The notes: generated by a model from the sequence alone, not told the origin. 64,000 nt of DNA from Ktedonosporobacter rubrisoli (GCF_004208415.1 NZ_CP035758.1:8618001-8682000); one strand, 5' to 3'. Counted from the first letter of the stretch, positions 33,232-41,978 are shown. Translations and numbers: made by a program.

Positions 33232-34923
33232 CTATACAAACGCTGGCTCTCTCATACTTGATACACAGGCATAGGTTGGCATCTGCGTTGGCTTATCCTC
33301 AAATGCCGAGATAATGCCATCCGCGCACGAGGAATTATACTGTGCGCCGTGGCCAAGGCCGGAAAGGGAGAAGTAGTAGCTGTTCTTAAGCGTCTGTGCT
33401 ACCAATCTTCCATTCTCGGGCGGCGTAATCGGATCGTATTCGTCAGCGATAATCAAAGTAGGAATATCGCTAACCACTGCCAGTTTCTGCGCTTTAGGGA
33501 CTGGCTGCACATTCCAGAGCCGACAGGTCTCGTATTCTTGCTGCAGATCGTTTTGAAAGGAGCGCTGAATCTGCGGCCTGATGCCTTGCATAGCTTGAGA
33601 AATGTCCTTCTGGCCCAGGAAATCCCAATCCTCGCTGCACTCATCGGAATAAAACATGCCATCGCTGAACGTATCATCGAACTCAAGATTGCCAAACATT
33701 TGCGCCAATGTCGTATAGTCATGGTCGCGCACTTCAAAGATCATGCGTGGGAGATCAGGGATATATTGGGTCACATAGAGCGCTGAGAAGAGCAGAAAGA
33801 CAAAATCGTCTCCGGCCATAACCACATTATAGCTTTTCCCCGATTGATAATCGACAGTCTGGAAGTGAGCCGGATTAGCATTGAGATCTGTAACGAGCTG
33901 GTAAAACACATTGTCAAGTTGCGGGTAGTGCTTATTACAATAGCTATCATCGGCGCATCCCTGGAACAACACATTGAAGGCTCGTTGGCCGCCTGCTGGT
34001 AAGCTATCGCGGTTCTTTTGGGGCGGATACGTCGAATCAAGCACAACGCTGCGCAGAACTGTAGGGAAGAGCCGCATAACAGTGAGGGCCAACCTGGTAC
34101 CATACGAAACTCCATACAGATTGGCTTGCTGGTAGCCCAGAGCCAGGATAAGATCCCGCACATCGGCAGCATTTTCCAGGACGTTGAACGAATTCAGATC
34201 AACGCCAGAGTGTAGCAGGCGGTCCCGGCATGCGCTAACTGCCTGCAGAGTTAAATGTTTGGAGGCATCAGGACTCAAAAATTTGTCAAGTGTAGCGAAT
34301 TGGAGCTGTTGTAGCTCAGGACATTTGAGCGAAGGAGTAGAGTAGCCAGTCCCGCGCTGATCAAACATGATCAGATCGTGGTGGAAGACGAACGAGGAAT
34401 ATTGCGAAAGCGTAATATAATGGGCCCAATTATCAAGCGATGGGCCGCCAGGACCACCCTCAAGGCGGATAACCGGATGGTCATCTTTCTGGCTATTCTG
34501 GGCTTTGAAGATAGCCACGGCCAGGCGCACCTTTGCGCCCTTAGGTTTGCTGCGATTCTCTGGTACAATTAAATAGCCGCAAGTAACCGTTTTGCCCTCT
34601 CGAATGCCATCGCCGAGCTTGAAGGGACAGGAGGCCTTCTGGAAGCTGGCATCTGTTGGTGGCTTTCTGGCTACGGTAGATGGATGGGGCGAGAACAGAT
34701 GACTCAGGTAAGGCCCAATAAGCAGCGTTAGCACAAGGACGATGCCTGCGGCGGCCAGTGTGAAGAGGAGTATCTTTTTGCGCTTCCCCTTGCCTGGAAA
34801 CGACGTTGATAAAGAGCCTGGCGTTGGGGGAGTTGGAGGACGCTGTAGCGAAGAGTACTCATAGTAAGGCGGGTCGTACTTGCTCTGGGATGCCTGCCGA
34901 TCCTCATGCGTATTGTCTGCCAA
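33232..34923 (-). CDS. Membrane-anchored alpha/beta hydrolase (S33 tripeptidyl aminopeptidase-like)
   Basis: A 563-residue protein. A Pro/Tyr-rich cytosolic N-terminus precedes a basic KGKRKK and one membrane helix (about 50-72); the rest is extracellular. The hydrolase has the HGGPG-like oxyanion motif as RLEGGPGGPS (about 153-162), nucleophile S273 in GVSYGTR, Asp in ADEYDPITPP and His in GLGHGAQ, matching the SCO7095/Tap family of secreted proline-specific tripeptidyl aminopeptidases. Cysteines in the outer part probably form disulfides. The start is unusual: TTG 34923 with AAAGGTGG 6 bases before it; the longer frame to 34959 has no SD. It probably removes N-terminal peptides from secreted protein digests, complementing the S53 peptidase. 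Confidence 0.87.
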   Translation of the reverse strand: MADNTHEDRQASQSKYDPPYYEYSSLQRPPTPPTPGSLSTSFPGKGKRKKILLFTLAAAGIVLVLTLLIGPYLSHLFSPHPSTVARKPPTDASFQKASCPFKLGDGIREGKTVTCGYLIVPENRSKPKGAKVRLAVAIFKAQNSQKDDHPVIRLEGGPGGPSLDNWAHYITLSQYSSFVFHHDLIMFDQRGTGYSTPSLKCPELQQLQFATLDKFLSPDASKHLTLQAVSACRDRLLHSGVDLNSFNVLENAADVRDLILALGYQQANLYGVSYGTRLALTVMRLFPTVLRSVVLDSTYPPQKNRDSLPAGGQRAFNVLFQGCADDSYCNKHYPQLDNVFYQLVTDLNANPAHFQTVDYQSGKSYNVVMAGDDFVFLLFSALYVTQYIPDLPRMIFEVRDHDYTTLAQMFGNLEFDDTFSDGMFYSDECSEDWDFLGQKDISQAMQGIRPQIQRSFQNDLQQEYETCRLWNVQPVPKAQKLAVVSDIPTLIIADEYDPITPPENGRLVAQTLKNSYYFSLSGLGHGAQYNSSCADGIISAFEDKPTQMPTYACVSSMREPAFV

Positions 34924-35136
34924 GGGTAGCCACCTTTCCGTACAGTGTCTTGCTGGCAATTACCTCCTACTTACTCCCATTCTATCCCCTCTCAAAATAG
35001 CCTATTGCCGATACTATGTCAATGCATGCATGTTTGGCCATGCGTAAAGCATGCCCGAATAAGTAAAGGCTATTCTACACCATTGAGCGTATAAGATTGT
35101 TTATGGATATAAGCTGTATTTAGCCAGGTTAGATTT

Positions 35137-36135
35137 TTAGATGTCGACCTGTACTTTAAGTATTCCACGCTGGCTGGCCTTCTCAAAAGCTGCGAGGCCA
35201 TCGTCTAGCGTATAGCTCGCACTGATTAAAGGCAAAACGTCTACAGTTTTCAGGCTCAACGCACGCAACGCCGGAGCAAAGGGGCCGCAACGCGATCCCT
35301 GGACACGAATCTCGTCGATAACAATCGGAGCCAGGTCCAGCGTACTCTTATCGGCAACAGTACTTTTTAAGACCAGCGTCCCACGCGGACGCGTCAGGCG
35401 CATAGCCATCTCCAATCCCTGAGCCGTCCCTGTGCATTCTACCACTACATCAACCCGTCGCCCTCCTGCCAACGCGAAGCTCTGCGCATCTTTAAGGACA
35501 TGGGGACGAACGCCACGTTGGGCCGCCAGATCCAGCTTATCCTCGTGTTTGCCGATCATCAGCACCTCGCAGCCGCTCAGCGTAAGCACCTGGGCTGCCA
35601 GCTGACCCATCTTGCCATCGCCAAGAATAGCGATACTATCAGTTGGCTTGATGTGTACTTGCTCAAAAATCTCAAAGTTAGCGGCCAGCGGCTCTACAAA
35701 CACCGCCTCCTCATTGCTAATAGCAGCGTCCACGGGGTACAGATTTTCTACCGGCAGCATCAGATAGTCGGCGAAGGCCCCGTCGCGCCCAACAATTCCC
35801 AGCGTGGTACGTTGGGGACAATGCGTAGTCATACCGCGCTGGCAATAGGCGCAGTCCGCCTGGTAGCAGGCCGCATTGATATCGCCGGTAACGCGCTGCC
35901 CTTTCAAGTGTGCGTAGCGTTTGGCCGCATCGTCTCCATAAATTTCTTCGACCACGCCGACAAATTCATGGCCCAGCACGCCTTGAAAGCCGAGGTAGCC
36001 GCGCACAATCTCAAGGTCGGTATTGCAGATTCCCGCCCTCAGGACACGGATCAAGGCCTCGCCAGCGGCGGGCGTCGGCAGCGGGTAGTCGCGCTCAAGT
36101 GTAAGGTTTGCATCTTTGAATACCAATGCACGCAT
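35137..36135 (-). CDS. Zinc-dependent alcohol dehydrogenase (MDR family)
   Basis: A 332-residue medium-chain dehydrogenase. Catalytic zinc ligands are C37 (AGICNTD) and H56/E57 (LGHEFVG). The structural zinc lobe is present but with altered spacing: C90, C95, C98, C106 (CYQADCAYCQ), where the usual form is Cx2Cx2Cx7C. The Rossmann part has SIAILGDGKMGQLAAQVL (about 173-190). The lobe order and AGICNTDLEIVRGYLGF resemble sorbitol/threonine-type dehydrogenases (alcohol to ketone with NAD(P)). The start at ATG 36135 has an AGAGGAAA SD; the frame reaches 36201. It is a single gene facing the phosphoribosyltransferase operon, with a palindrome over its predicted start site. Confidence 0.9.
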   Translation of the reverse strand: MRALVFKDANLTLERDYPLPTPAAGEALIRVLRAGICNTDLEIVRGYLGFQGVLGHEFVGVVEEIYGDDAAKRYAHLKGQRVTGDINAACYQADCAYCQRGMTTHCPQRTTLGIVGRDGAFADYLMLPVENLYPVDAAISNEEAVFVEPLAANFEIFEQVHIKPTDSIAILGDGKMGQLAAQVLTLSGCEVLMIGKHEDKLDLAAQRGVRPHVLKDAQSFALAGGRRVDVVVECTGTAQGLEMAMRLTRPRGTLVLKSTVADKSTLDLAPIVIDEIRVQGSRCGPFAPALRALSLKTVDVLPLISASYTLDDGLAAFEKASQRGILKVQVDI

Positions 36136-36174
36136 CAAGGTTTCCTCTTCTCTATGCTCAACGAAATTTTGCTG

Positions 36175-36194
36175 TGTGCATGCACAGTATAGCA
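36175..36194 (-). promoter_or_regulatory. Extended -10 promoter and overlapping palindrome for the alcohol dehydrogenase
   Basis: TGC-TATACT on the minus strand (plus 36186-36194) is an extended -10 box. The perfect 12-base palindrome TGTGCATGCACA (36175-36186) covers the predicted transcription start, a classic repressor position. A second inverted repeat, AGGGTC/GACCCT (36215-36237), lies just upstream. Confidence 0.55.
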
Positions 36195-36355
36195 TGTCCA
36201 CTGCCTGGCTATGTAGGGTCCGTCAAAACTAGACCCTCACCTTGAAGCCTGCTTGTCCCTGGCATGCTCACAGGAAGCCAAACATCCTCTTTTTGCAACA
36301 TTTAGCCGCTAAAACGTCAATAGATACTTAATCTTGTCCATATAAGAATTGCGTA

Positions 36356-36384
36356 TTGACATGCATGAGACTGGAAGCTATCCT
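36356..36384 (+). promoter_or_regulatory. Consensus promoter of the phosphoribosyltransferase operon
   Basis: TTGACA (36356-36361), 17-base spacer, TATCCT (36379-36384). The predicted start near 36391 gives a leader of about 90 bases. Confidence 0.75.
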
Positions 36385-36481
36385 AACTGATAGAACATTT
36401 TATGCATCCATTTCTGTTAGAGTATATTTTTGTCTCTTTTAAGGAAAGCTCAAGTATATTTTGGAAGGTAGGGCAGAACGC

Positions 36482-37360
36482 GTGGTATTGCAAATTTCTA
36501 TAGCAACAATGTCATTGTATCAACTCCACGGAACCGCCGATAGCTATGAAAGTATAAACAGTCCCCAGACTTTTTCACCCATTCAATATAGCCAATATAA
36601 GTATGGCGCGGGGCAAGCCGGAGAAGCTTATGCGCAAGAATTGGAAGAAGCCTTTCGGCAACATTTCTCTGATCTTGTCCTCTCTCCCCGCCTGATTGTT
36701 GCCTCCTCTCCTTACAGAACGATTCCGCCCAGTTCGCTATGTATTGCGCAAGCCTTTCTGCAGCGGCTCAATAGCAGGCGAAAGTGGTCGGATAGCTCTC
36801 CAGCTTCGTTAAGCAAAATTGGGCGGAGCACGCTCTATCCGGGAGATTACGGATTACTCTCGGCGGCCCGGCGCACAAAGCTGATGCAGGGCAATTATCT
36901 CTCTTTTGAAGCTACGCGCCTGGCGGGCGCCGACCTGGTTGTTATCGATGACATCAAAGTGACGGGAGCCCATCAAAAGTGCGTTATGTCTCAGGCGAGG
37001 TCGTTAGATTTACATACGCTCACCTTTCTCTATGTTATCGAATGTATGAATTCCCAGGTAGCTGCCGCAAATCCACAAATTGAAGATCAGCTCAATCATG
37101 CCAGCATCAGGACCCTGGCCGAGGTCACTGAGGTTATCGGCAGGCCTGATTTTTTCTTCAATGTGCGCATCTGCAAATTTATCCTCAGTACCAGCAATCG
37201 TTCGGCTTTACCTGAATTTCTAAAGGGCATGACCGATGCCTTCTGTAAGAAGCTCTATCGCACGATTCTTGAGGATGGTTATTGTTATATGGATATGTAT
37301 CGGGAAAGCTTTCAGATCTTGCATGCGGAGCTGCAAAAAAGACGTCTCTTATATTCATGA
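36482..37360 (+). CDS. Phosphoribosyltransferase-fold protein (first of two)
   Basis: A 292-residue protein with one clear motif: LVVIDDIKVTGAHQ (D156, D157), the PRPP-binding loop of type I phosphoribosyltransferases, preceded by a strand RLIVASSPYRTIPPSS (about 72-87). The remaining ~130 C-terminal residues are helical with no recognised domain. It resembles the ComF-like PRTases described in tellurite-resistance (Ter) biosynthetic clusters, though that match is from memory. The substrate base is unknown. The start is uncertain: GTG 36482 has an AGGTAGGG SD, while ATG 36509 and TTG 36461 lie nearby. The stop overlaps the next gene as ATGA. It is the first gene of a four-gene operon. Confidence 0.7.
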   Translation: MVLQISIATMSLYQLHGTADSYESINSPQTFSPIQYSQYKYGAGQAGEAYAQELEEAFRQHFSDLVLSPRLIVASSPYRTIPPSSLCIAQAFLQRLNSRRKWSDSSPASLSKIGRSTLYPGDYGLLSAARRTKLMQGNYLSFEATRLAGADLVVIDDIKVTGAHQKCVMSQARSLDLHTLTFLYVIECMNSQVAAANPQIEDQLNHASIRTLAEVTEVIGRPDFFFNVRICKFILSTSNRSALPEFLKGMTDAFCKKLYRTILEDGYCYMDMYRESFQILHAELQKRRLLYS

Positions 37361-38148
37361 TTCTTGCAGATCATTCCATGACTGAGCATAGTAAAGCCAG
37401 CGGGCCGCACTTGAGCGTCGGCCTGCGCAAAATGCTTAAGGAAGCCATAAACGAAGTAAGCCCTATCGTGTACCGACCTCGGGCCAGCGCGGTGGCCGAG
37501 GCCCTGCTGCAAGCTCGGGCATATAGCGTGGCTGTAGGGCGCCCTCCTGAAGAGTGGTTTCACTGGAAGTGTGGCATCATCGCTCCCTGCGGCTGCAATT
37601 GTCGCGTTGTGAATGGCTTTCCCGCGTGCCGGCGCCTGATTGACCGTGCCCTGGTAAAAGCTGTGCTTGCCAGCTTTCCCGAGGTCGATTATATTGTAGG
37701 CGTTGCCAATGCTGGCATTCCCTGGGCCAAGAGCCTGGCTGAGCGCCTTAATCAGCCTCTGGCCTATGTACGGACTGCGGCAAAAGGGATGAGCCATGAG
37801 CGGCTTGTAGAATGTATGCCCACGGGAGGCAAACGAGCCGTAATCGTTGAGGATGCCCTGGTCAGCGGAGAAAGCACGCTCAAGGTAATCAACGCGCTAA
37901 AAAAGGAGACTGATCTCCAGATAGCAGGCATACAAAGTATCGTGAACTGGAACTTTCCCTCTATGCGAACATTACTGCGTGGCTATACAGTGCGCACCCT
38001 GACCAGCTATCCCTTCATCCTGGCCGGTGCTTTTGCCAGGCGCCTGATTGATGAAGAGGGTTTTGCCCAATTGCTGGCATTTTATCGCGATCCCGAGGCC
38101 AATTGCTGGCTTAACTATTACAAGGACTGGCTTCCTCAGCGCGAATAG
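37357..38148 (+). CDS. Phosphoribosyltransferase-like protein with a five-cysteine cluster
   Basis: A 263-residue protein related to orotate phosphoribosyltransferase. The PRPP loop is RAVIVEDALVSGESTLKVI (E165, D166), with Glu for the usual first Asp, preceded by VDYIVGVANAGIPWAKSLAERL (about 109-130), the substrate-pocket strand. An N-terminal segment has C72, C78, C80, C82 and C91 in KCGIIAPCGCNCR ... PAC, which could bind a metal or Fe-S cluster and is not part of normal OPRT. The start is ATG 37357, overlapping the previous stop by four bases; ATG 37378 is an alternative. It may move phosphoribose to or from an unusual base. The reaction is unknown. Confidence 0.7.
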   Translation: MILADHSMTEHSKASGPHLSVGLRKMLKEAINEVSPIVYRPRASAVAEALLQARAYSVAVGRPPEEWFHWKCGIIAPCGCNCRVVNGFPACRRLIDRALVKAVLASFPEVDYIVGVANAGIPWAKSLAERLNQPLAYVRTAAKGMSHERLVECMPTGGKRAVIVEDALVSGESTLKVINALKKETDLQIAGIQSIVNWNFPSMRTLLRGYTVRTLTSYPFILAGAFARRLIDEEGFAQLLAFYRDPEANCWLNYYKDWLPQRE

Positions 38149-38244
38149 CCTGAGCAGGACTTGTAGCAGCCAGGGCTTGCGTAAAGGGCAGCAGGAAAGT
38201 ATCATAGCAAATATCTTATATGCCCGCAGAAAAGATTGCTAGAG

Positions 38245-39003
38245 ATGAATGAATACGATTTAATCGCGCCTTTTTACGATATTGAGCATGCACGTTTTAG
38301 TGAAGACCTGGATCTCTATCAGAATTTTGCTGAGATATGCGGTGGTAAGGTCCTGGAACTGGCCTGTGGAAGTGGGCGCGCACTTCTCCCTTTAGCGCGC
38401 GAAGGCTACGAGCTTACCGGAGTTGATACATCCGCCCGCATGCTTGATCTGGCCCGGCAACGCTTAGCTGAAGCTGGCTTGGAGCAGCGTTGCACGCTTG
38501 TACAGCAAGATATCGGCACCATGCAATTGGGGCAGAAGTTCCGCCTGGCCTTCGTCGCCCTTGGTTCCTTTTCCCACATTACCACGCGTGCGGCACAAGC
38601 GCAGGCGCTGAGCGCAATACGAGCGCATCTTAACACCGGCGGCACCTTTATCATCGATATCAGTAACGCCGATGCCCGTTATATGGAAGAGCTCAGCGGC
38701 CAGATGTTGCACCAGGGAACCTGGAAATGCCCTGATGAAAGCCTGGTCTCACACTTTGTCAGCCCGGTCTCAGCCTCGGATCGACACTTGCTAGAGCTAA
38801 CCCATTTCTATGATCAGTACAAACAGAGTGGTCCCGTACAGCGCACAGTGGTCACTACCTATCTTTATCTTTTTGAGCGCAATGAAATAGAGCTCCTTCT
38901 GGAACGAGCTGGCTTTGTCGTCAAAGATACCTATGGCGACTATGAGCTTGGCCCATACCAGCTTGAGAGCCCTCGCCTGATTTGTATTGCAGAAGCGAAG
39001 TAG
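38245..39003 (+). CDS. Class I SAM-dependent methyltransferase
   Basis: A 252-residue methyltransferase starting MNEYDLIAPFYDIEHARF, a common N-terminus of Methyltransf_25 enzymes. Motif I is VLELACGSGRALLPLAREGYE (about 36-56), strand 2 TGVDTSARML, and the post-I region LVQQDIGTMQL. The C-terminal half is a small beta cap with SPVSASDRHLLELTHFYDQYK that should make the substrate pocket. The first codon of the open frame is TTG at 38236, but ATG 38245 is preferred; the SD is weak. It ends 3 bases before the endonuclease V ATG, so they are coupled. In this operon it might methylate a nucleoside or sugar made by the upstream transferases (inference). Confidence 0.85.
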   Translation: MNEYDLIAPFYDIEHARFSEDLDLYQNFAEICGGKVLELACGSGRALLPLAREGYELTGVDTSARMLDLARQRLAEAGLEQRCTLVQQDIGTMQLGQKFRLAFVALGSFSHITTRAAQAQALSAIRAHLNTGGTFIIDISNADARYMEELSGQMLHQGTWKCPDESLVSHFVSPVSASDRHLLELTHFYDQYKQSGPVQRTVVTTYLYLFERNEIELLLERAGFVVKDTYGDYELGPYQLESPRLICIAEAK

Positions 39004-39006
39004 ATT

Positions 39007-39723
39007 ATGCCAATTACACCATTACACGAATGGAACCTGACGCAACCGGAAGCCATTGCCTTACAGCGCGAACTGGCCCAGCGCATAGTACGCGAAGATC
39101 GGCTGGGCGAAGTGCAGCATGTAGCAGGGGTAGATATGGCCATCAACGAGGAGCATGAAACGGCCCAGGCTGCCGTTGTGTTGCTCAAGTATCCAGAGAT
39201 GGAGATTGTCGAGCGCCATATCTATGAAGAGCCCTTGCGTATGCCCTATATTCCAGGCCTGCTCTCGTTCCGTGAAGCGCCATGTGTCCTGGGAGCTGTC
39301 GCGCGTTTGAAGCAGCAGCCCGATCTGGTGATGGTCGATGGGCAAGGGATTGCTCATCCGCGGCGGATAGGAATTGCCTCTCACCTTGGGCTCTGGCTCA
39401 ACATCCCCACGATTGGCTGCGCTAAATCTATCCTGGTTGGCAAGTATGATAAAGATGCCCTGGGAGAAGAGGCCGGTTCCTGGGTACCGCTGATCAATCG
39501 ACATGAAGTAATCGGCGCTGTCGTGCGCACACGTACGCGCGTCAATCCAATGTATATCTCAGTTGGCCATCTGATCAGCCTGGAGACCAGCGTGCGCTAT
39601 GTGCTGGCTTGCAGCAAGGGCTACCGCCTGCCGGAGCCAACGCGCCAGGCCGATAAGCTCTCCAAAGATAAGGCCTGGGTTGAGACAGATGAGCAAGAGA
39701 AGCCGCCAACGTTATGGGAATAG
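39007..39723 (+). CDS. nfi: Endonuclease V (deoxyinosine 3' endonuclease)
   Basis: A 238-residue Nfi. It nicks DNA at the second phosphodiester 3' of deoxyinosine and other deaminated bases, starting alternative excision repair. Conserved residues match T. maritima EndoV: D43 in GVDMA, the PYIPGLLSFRE wedge (80-90, E90), D111 in MVDGQGIAHPRRIGIASHLG (with H117 and H126) and K140 in IGCAKS. The last 30 residues are a basic/acidic tail. It is the last gene of the PRTase-methyltransferase operon, 3 bases after the methyltransferase stop, and is followed by a 9 bp hairpin. Its link to phosphoribosyltransferases suggests purine-base chemistry is the theme. Confidence 0.96.
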   Translation: MPITPLHEWNLTQPEAIALQRELAQRIVREDRLGEVQHVAGVDMAINEEHETAQAAVVLLKYPEMEIVERHIYEEPLRMPYIPGLLSFREAPCVLGAVARLKQQPDLVMVDGQGIAHPRRIGIASHLGLWLNIPTIGCAKSILVGKYDKDALGEEAGSWVPLINRHEVIGAVVRTRTRVNPMYISVGHLISLETSVRYVLACSKGYRLPEPTRQADKLSKDKAWVETDEQEKPPTLWE

Positions 39724-39759
39724 CGCACCTGGCATAAGCAGTCCATGCTGAGCTGTAGA

Positions 39760-39786
39760 GAGGTCGGGGTGAGCAATCCCGACCTC
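39760..39786. terminator. Hairpin between endonuclease V and the histidine kinase
   Basis: GAGGTCGGG (39760-39768)/CCCGACCTC (39778-39786), a 9 bp GC-rich stem with a 9-base loop, lies between two convergent genes. There is no clear U tract on either side, so termination is likely but not proven. Confidence 0.5.
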
Positions 39787-39860
39787 GCCCTATTCTTCAT
39801 CCCTCTCTGTAAAGAAGGAATTGCCAGCGAACAGATCATAAGCCCTCTTCTGGGCCAGGC

Positions 39861-41060
39861 TTACAGATCTTGGCCAGAGTAGAGAGGCAGCGTAAAATAA
39901 AAAGTTGTCCCCTTATTCAGGATCGTATCAAAGCCAATGGTGCCGCCATGCTGCTCAACGATCAGCTTGGCGATAGATAAACCCAGACCATAGCCGCCCA
40001 TCTTGGACTGCTGACAATGGTTGGACTGATAGAAACGCTCAAAAATATGCTGACAATCCTCGGGTGGAATGCCGTAGCCAGTATCGGTGACCGAGATCAT
40101 CTGAAAATGCTCATCATGGCGGCGTGTGCTCACCGTCACCGTCCCGCTGGGAGGTGTAAACTTGATGGCGTTAGTGACAAGATTATTGAGCACCTGCTTG
40201 ACGCGCTGGGGATCGGCATAAATAGGCGGCGCATCTTCTGGCATATCATGACAAATTACAACCTCAGCCTTGAGAGCCTGGGGCTTCAGACTATAGATCA
40301 CCTGATTGACCAGGTTAAGGAAGTGTATTTCCTGCTGCTTGATCTCAAATTGTCCCAGGTCTGAGCGCGTCATAAAGAGAATATCTTCCACAATCGAGAT
40401 CAATTGTTGTACGCCTTCCTGCGTATAGCCAAGATATGTGCGCTGATCCTCGGTAAGCTCACCCATATGGCCCTGCAGAAGCAGATCCACAAAGCCATGC
40501 ACCGAATTGAGCGGAGTGCGCAGCTCATGTGAGACCATAGAAACGAAATTCGAGCGTACACGATTAGCCACCTGTAGCGCAGACATATCGCGAGCCATAA
40601 AAACTGCCTGGCTGGTACCTGCGCTCTTTATAGGCGTGATGCTCGTCGAGACCTCGCATACATGGCCCGGGCGCGTACCAATGAGCAGCTCTTCATGGGG
40701 CAATGGCTTTTGTTGCTGCAAAGCCCGCAGCAGAGGGCAGCTGGAAGTACCGCAGAGCTCCAGGCGGTTCAAATTCTGACAGCGCAGCACCTCGGTACAG
40801 CGACGCCCGAGAGCCTCTTGTGGAGACCAGTTGAGCGTTGAAATAGCGGCAGGATTCAACTCAAGGACATGAAAATGCTCATCGAGAACGATCATGGCAT
40901 CCGAGGTCTGCGCGATCAGTGCATCCAGGTGAGAGTGCTCTTCCAGCGAGGCAGCCTTGCCCTCTGGTTCAGCAAGATCTTCCTCAGCGGATTTATCACC
41001 AACGGGGACATATTGTATAGCTGGCTCATCTTTTATTTGCTTAGAAACGCGTTTCCGCAC
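39861..41060 (-). CDS. PAS-containing sensor histidine kinase
   Basis: A 399-residue soluble kinase with no membrane helix. The PAS domain (about 42-155) holds four cysteines, C88, C94, C103 and C108, in a TEVLRCQNLNRLELCG...CP arrangement that might sense redox or metal. Then comes the HisKA helix with phosphoacceptor H178 in FVSMVSHELRTPLNS and the ATPase domain (N-box YADPQRVKQVLNNLVTNAIKFT, G1 DTGYGIPPE, G2 GGYGLGLSI). It should phosphorylate the OmpR-type regulator whose gene ends 8 bases upstream. The start is a GTG with SD AGGGG. Confidence 0.95.
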   Translation of the reverse strand: MRKRVSKQIKDEPAIQYVPVGDKSAEEDLAEPEGKAASLEEHSHLDALIAQTSDAMIVLDEHFHVLELNPAAISTLNWSPQEALGRRCTEVLRCQNLNRLELCGTSSCPLLRALQQQKPLPHEELLIGTRPGHVCEVSTSITPIKSAGTSQAVFMARDMSALQVANRVRSNFVSMVSHELRTPLNSVHGFVDLLLQGHMGELTEDQRTYLGYTQEGVQQLISIVEDILFMTRSDLGQFEIKQQEIHFLNLVNQVIYSLKPQALKAEVVICHDMPEDAPPIYADPQRVKQVLNNLVTNAIKFTPPSGTVTVSTRRHDEHFQMISVTDTGYGIPPEDCQHIFERFYQSNHCQQSKMGGYGLGLSIAKLIVEQHGGTIGFDTILNKGTTFYFTLPLYSGQDL

Positions 41061-41068
41061 CCTTTCCC

Positions 41069-41752
41069 CTACTTTCCAACAAATTTATAACCTACACCTC
41101 GTACAGATACTATATGTTGAGGTTTTTGCGCATTGGCCTCCAGTTTTTGGCGTAAGCGACGAATATACACATCTACGATATTGCTATTATTCTCATTCTC
41201 ATTCCAAACCTCCGCCAGTAATCGGTCACGCTTTACCACCTGCCCACAGCTGTTCATCAGAACGCGCAGCACATGCACCTCAGTAGGAGTGAGAGCTACA
41301 GTAGATCGACCGCCAATTACCACCTTCAGCTCTGCCGGGAAGAGTTCCACCTGTCCTCCACGTATACTCTGGCTTCCCACCTTGCTATTCTTCTTGATGC
41401 GGCGCATCACCGCCTGGACGCGCGCCACAAGTTCTTGATGGTTGTAGGGCTTACAAATATAGTCATCAGCTCCGATATTAAATCCCTGCAACTTTGCATC
41501 AATGGTATCCCGAGCTGTCATAAATATGAGTGGGATTTCATAGCCTTCAGCACGCAACTTTGCCGAAAAATCGAAGCCATTAATATAGGGCATCGTCACG
41601 TCGAGGATCAGCAGGTCTGGCTCACGCTTCTGGATCATCTGCATAGCACCACGTGGATTATCTGCAGTCTCGACCTCGTAGCCTTCCTTACTGAGGACAA
41701 ACTGCACCAGTGTGTTCGCAAAGTGGTCATCATCGACGACAAGGATGTACAC
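41069..41752 (-). CDS. OmpR-type response regulator
   Basis: A 227-residue two-domain regulator. The receiver has VVDDD (5-9), phosphoacceptor D51 in LLILDVTMP, and FMTARD with a downstream KPY. The winged helix has LTPTEVHVLRVLM and VDVYIRRLRQKLE ... IVSVRGVGYKF at the end, the usual trans-activation and DNA-recognition parts. It is the first gene of the two-component operon and binds DNA as a dimer when phosphorylated by the adjacent PAS kinase. Targets are not visible. Confidence 0.95.
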   Translation of the reverse strand: MYILVVDDDHFANTLVQFVLSKEGYEVETADNPRGAMQMIQKREPDLLILDVTMPYINGFDFSAKLRAEGYEIPLIFMTARDTIDAKLQGFNIGADDYICKPYNHQELVARVQAVMRRIKKNSKVGSQSIRGGQVELFPAELKVVIGGRSTVALTPTEVHVLRVLMNSCGQVVKRDRLLAEVWNENENNSNIVDVYIRRLRQKLEANAQKPQHIVSVRGVGYKFVGK

Positions 41753-41955
41753 AGTTTTCCCCTCTTCTTAAAATTTCAGGTTGCTGTATACCATGGTAGA
41801 TACTCCCATCGTAGCACCTGGGCCAGGATAGTAACAGTAGCGCCTGCAAAGGGCATATTGACTTCCATATTATATATGCATAGGAGAACCAGTTACATAC
41901 GTGGGGGGTGACGTATGATTCTAGTTCTATATCGTATCGATACATTATGAGTTCT

Positions 41956-41978
41956 ATGCGTGTTTATGGTACACGCAT
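41956..41978 (-). terminator. Hairpin after mnmG
   Basis: ATGCGTG (41956-41962) and CACGCAT (41972-41978) form a 7 bp stem with a 9-base loop, 14 bases beyond the mnmG stop on the minus strand. It lacks a U tract. Confidence 0.4.
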
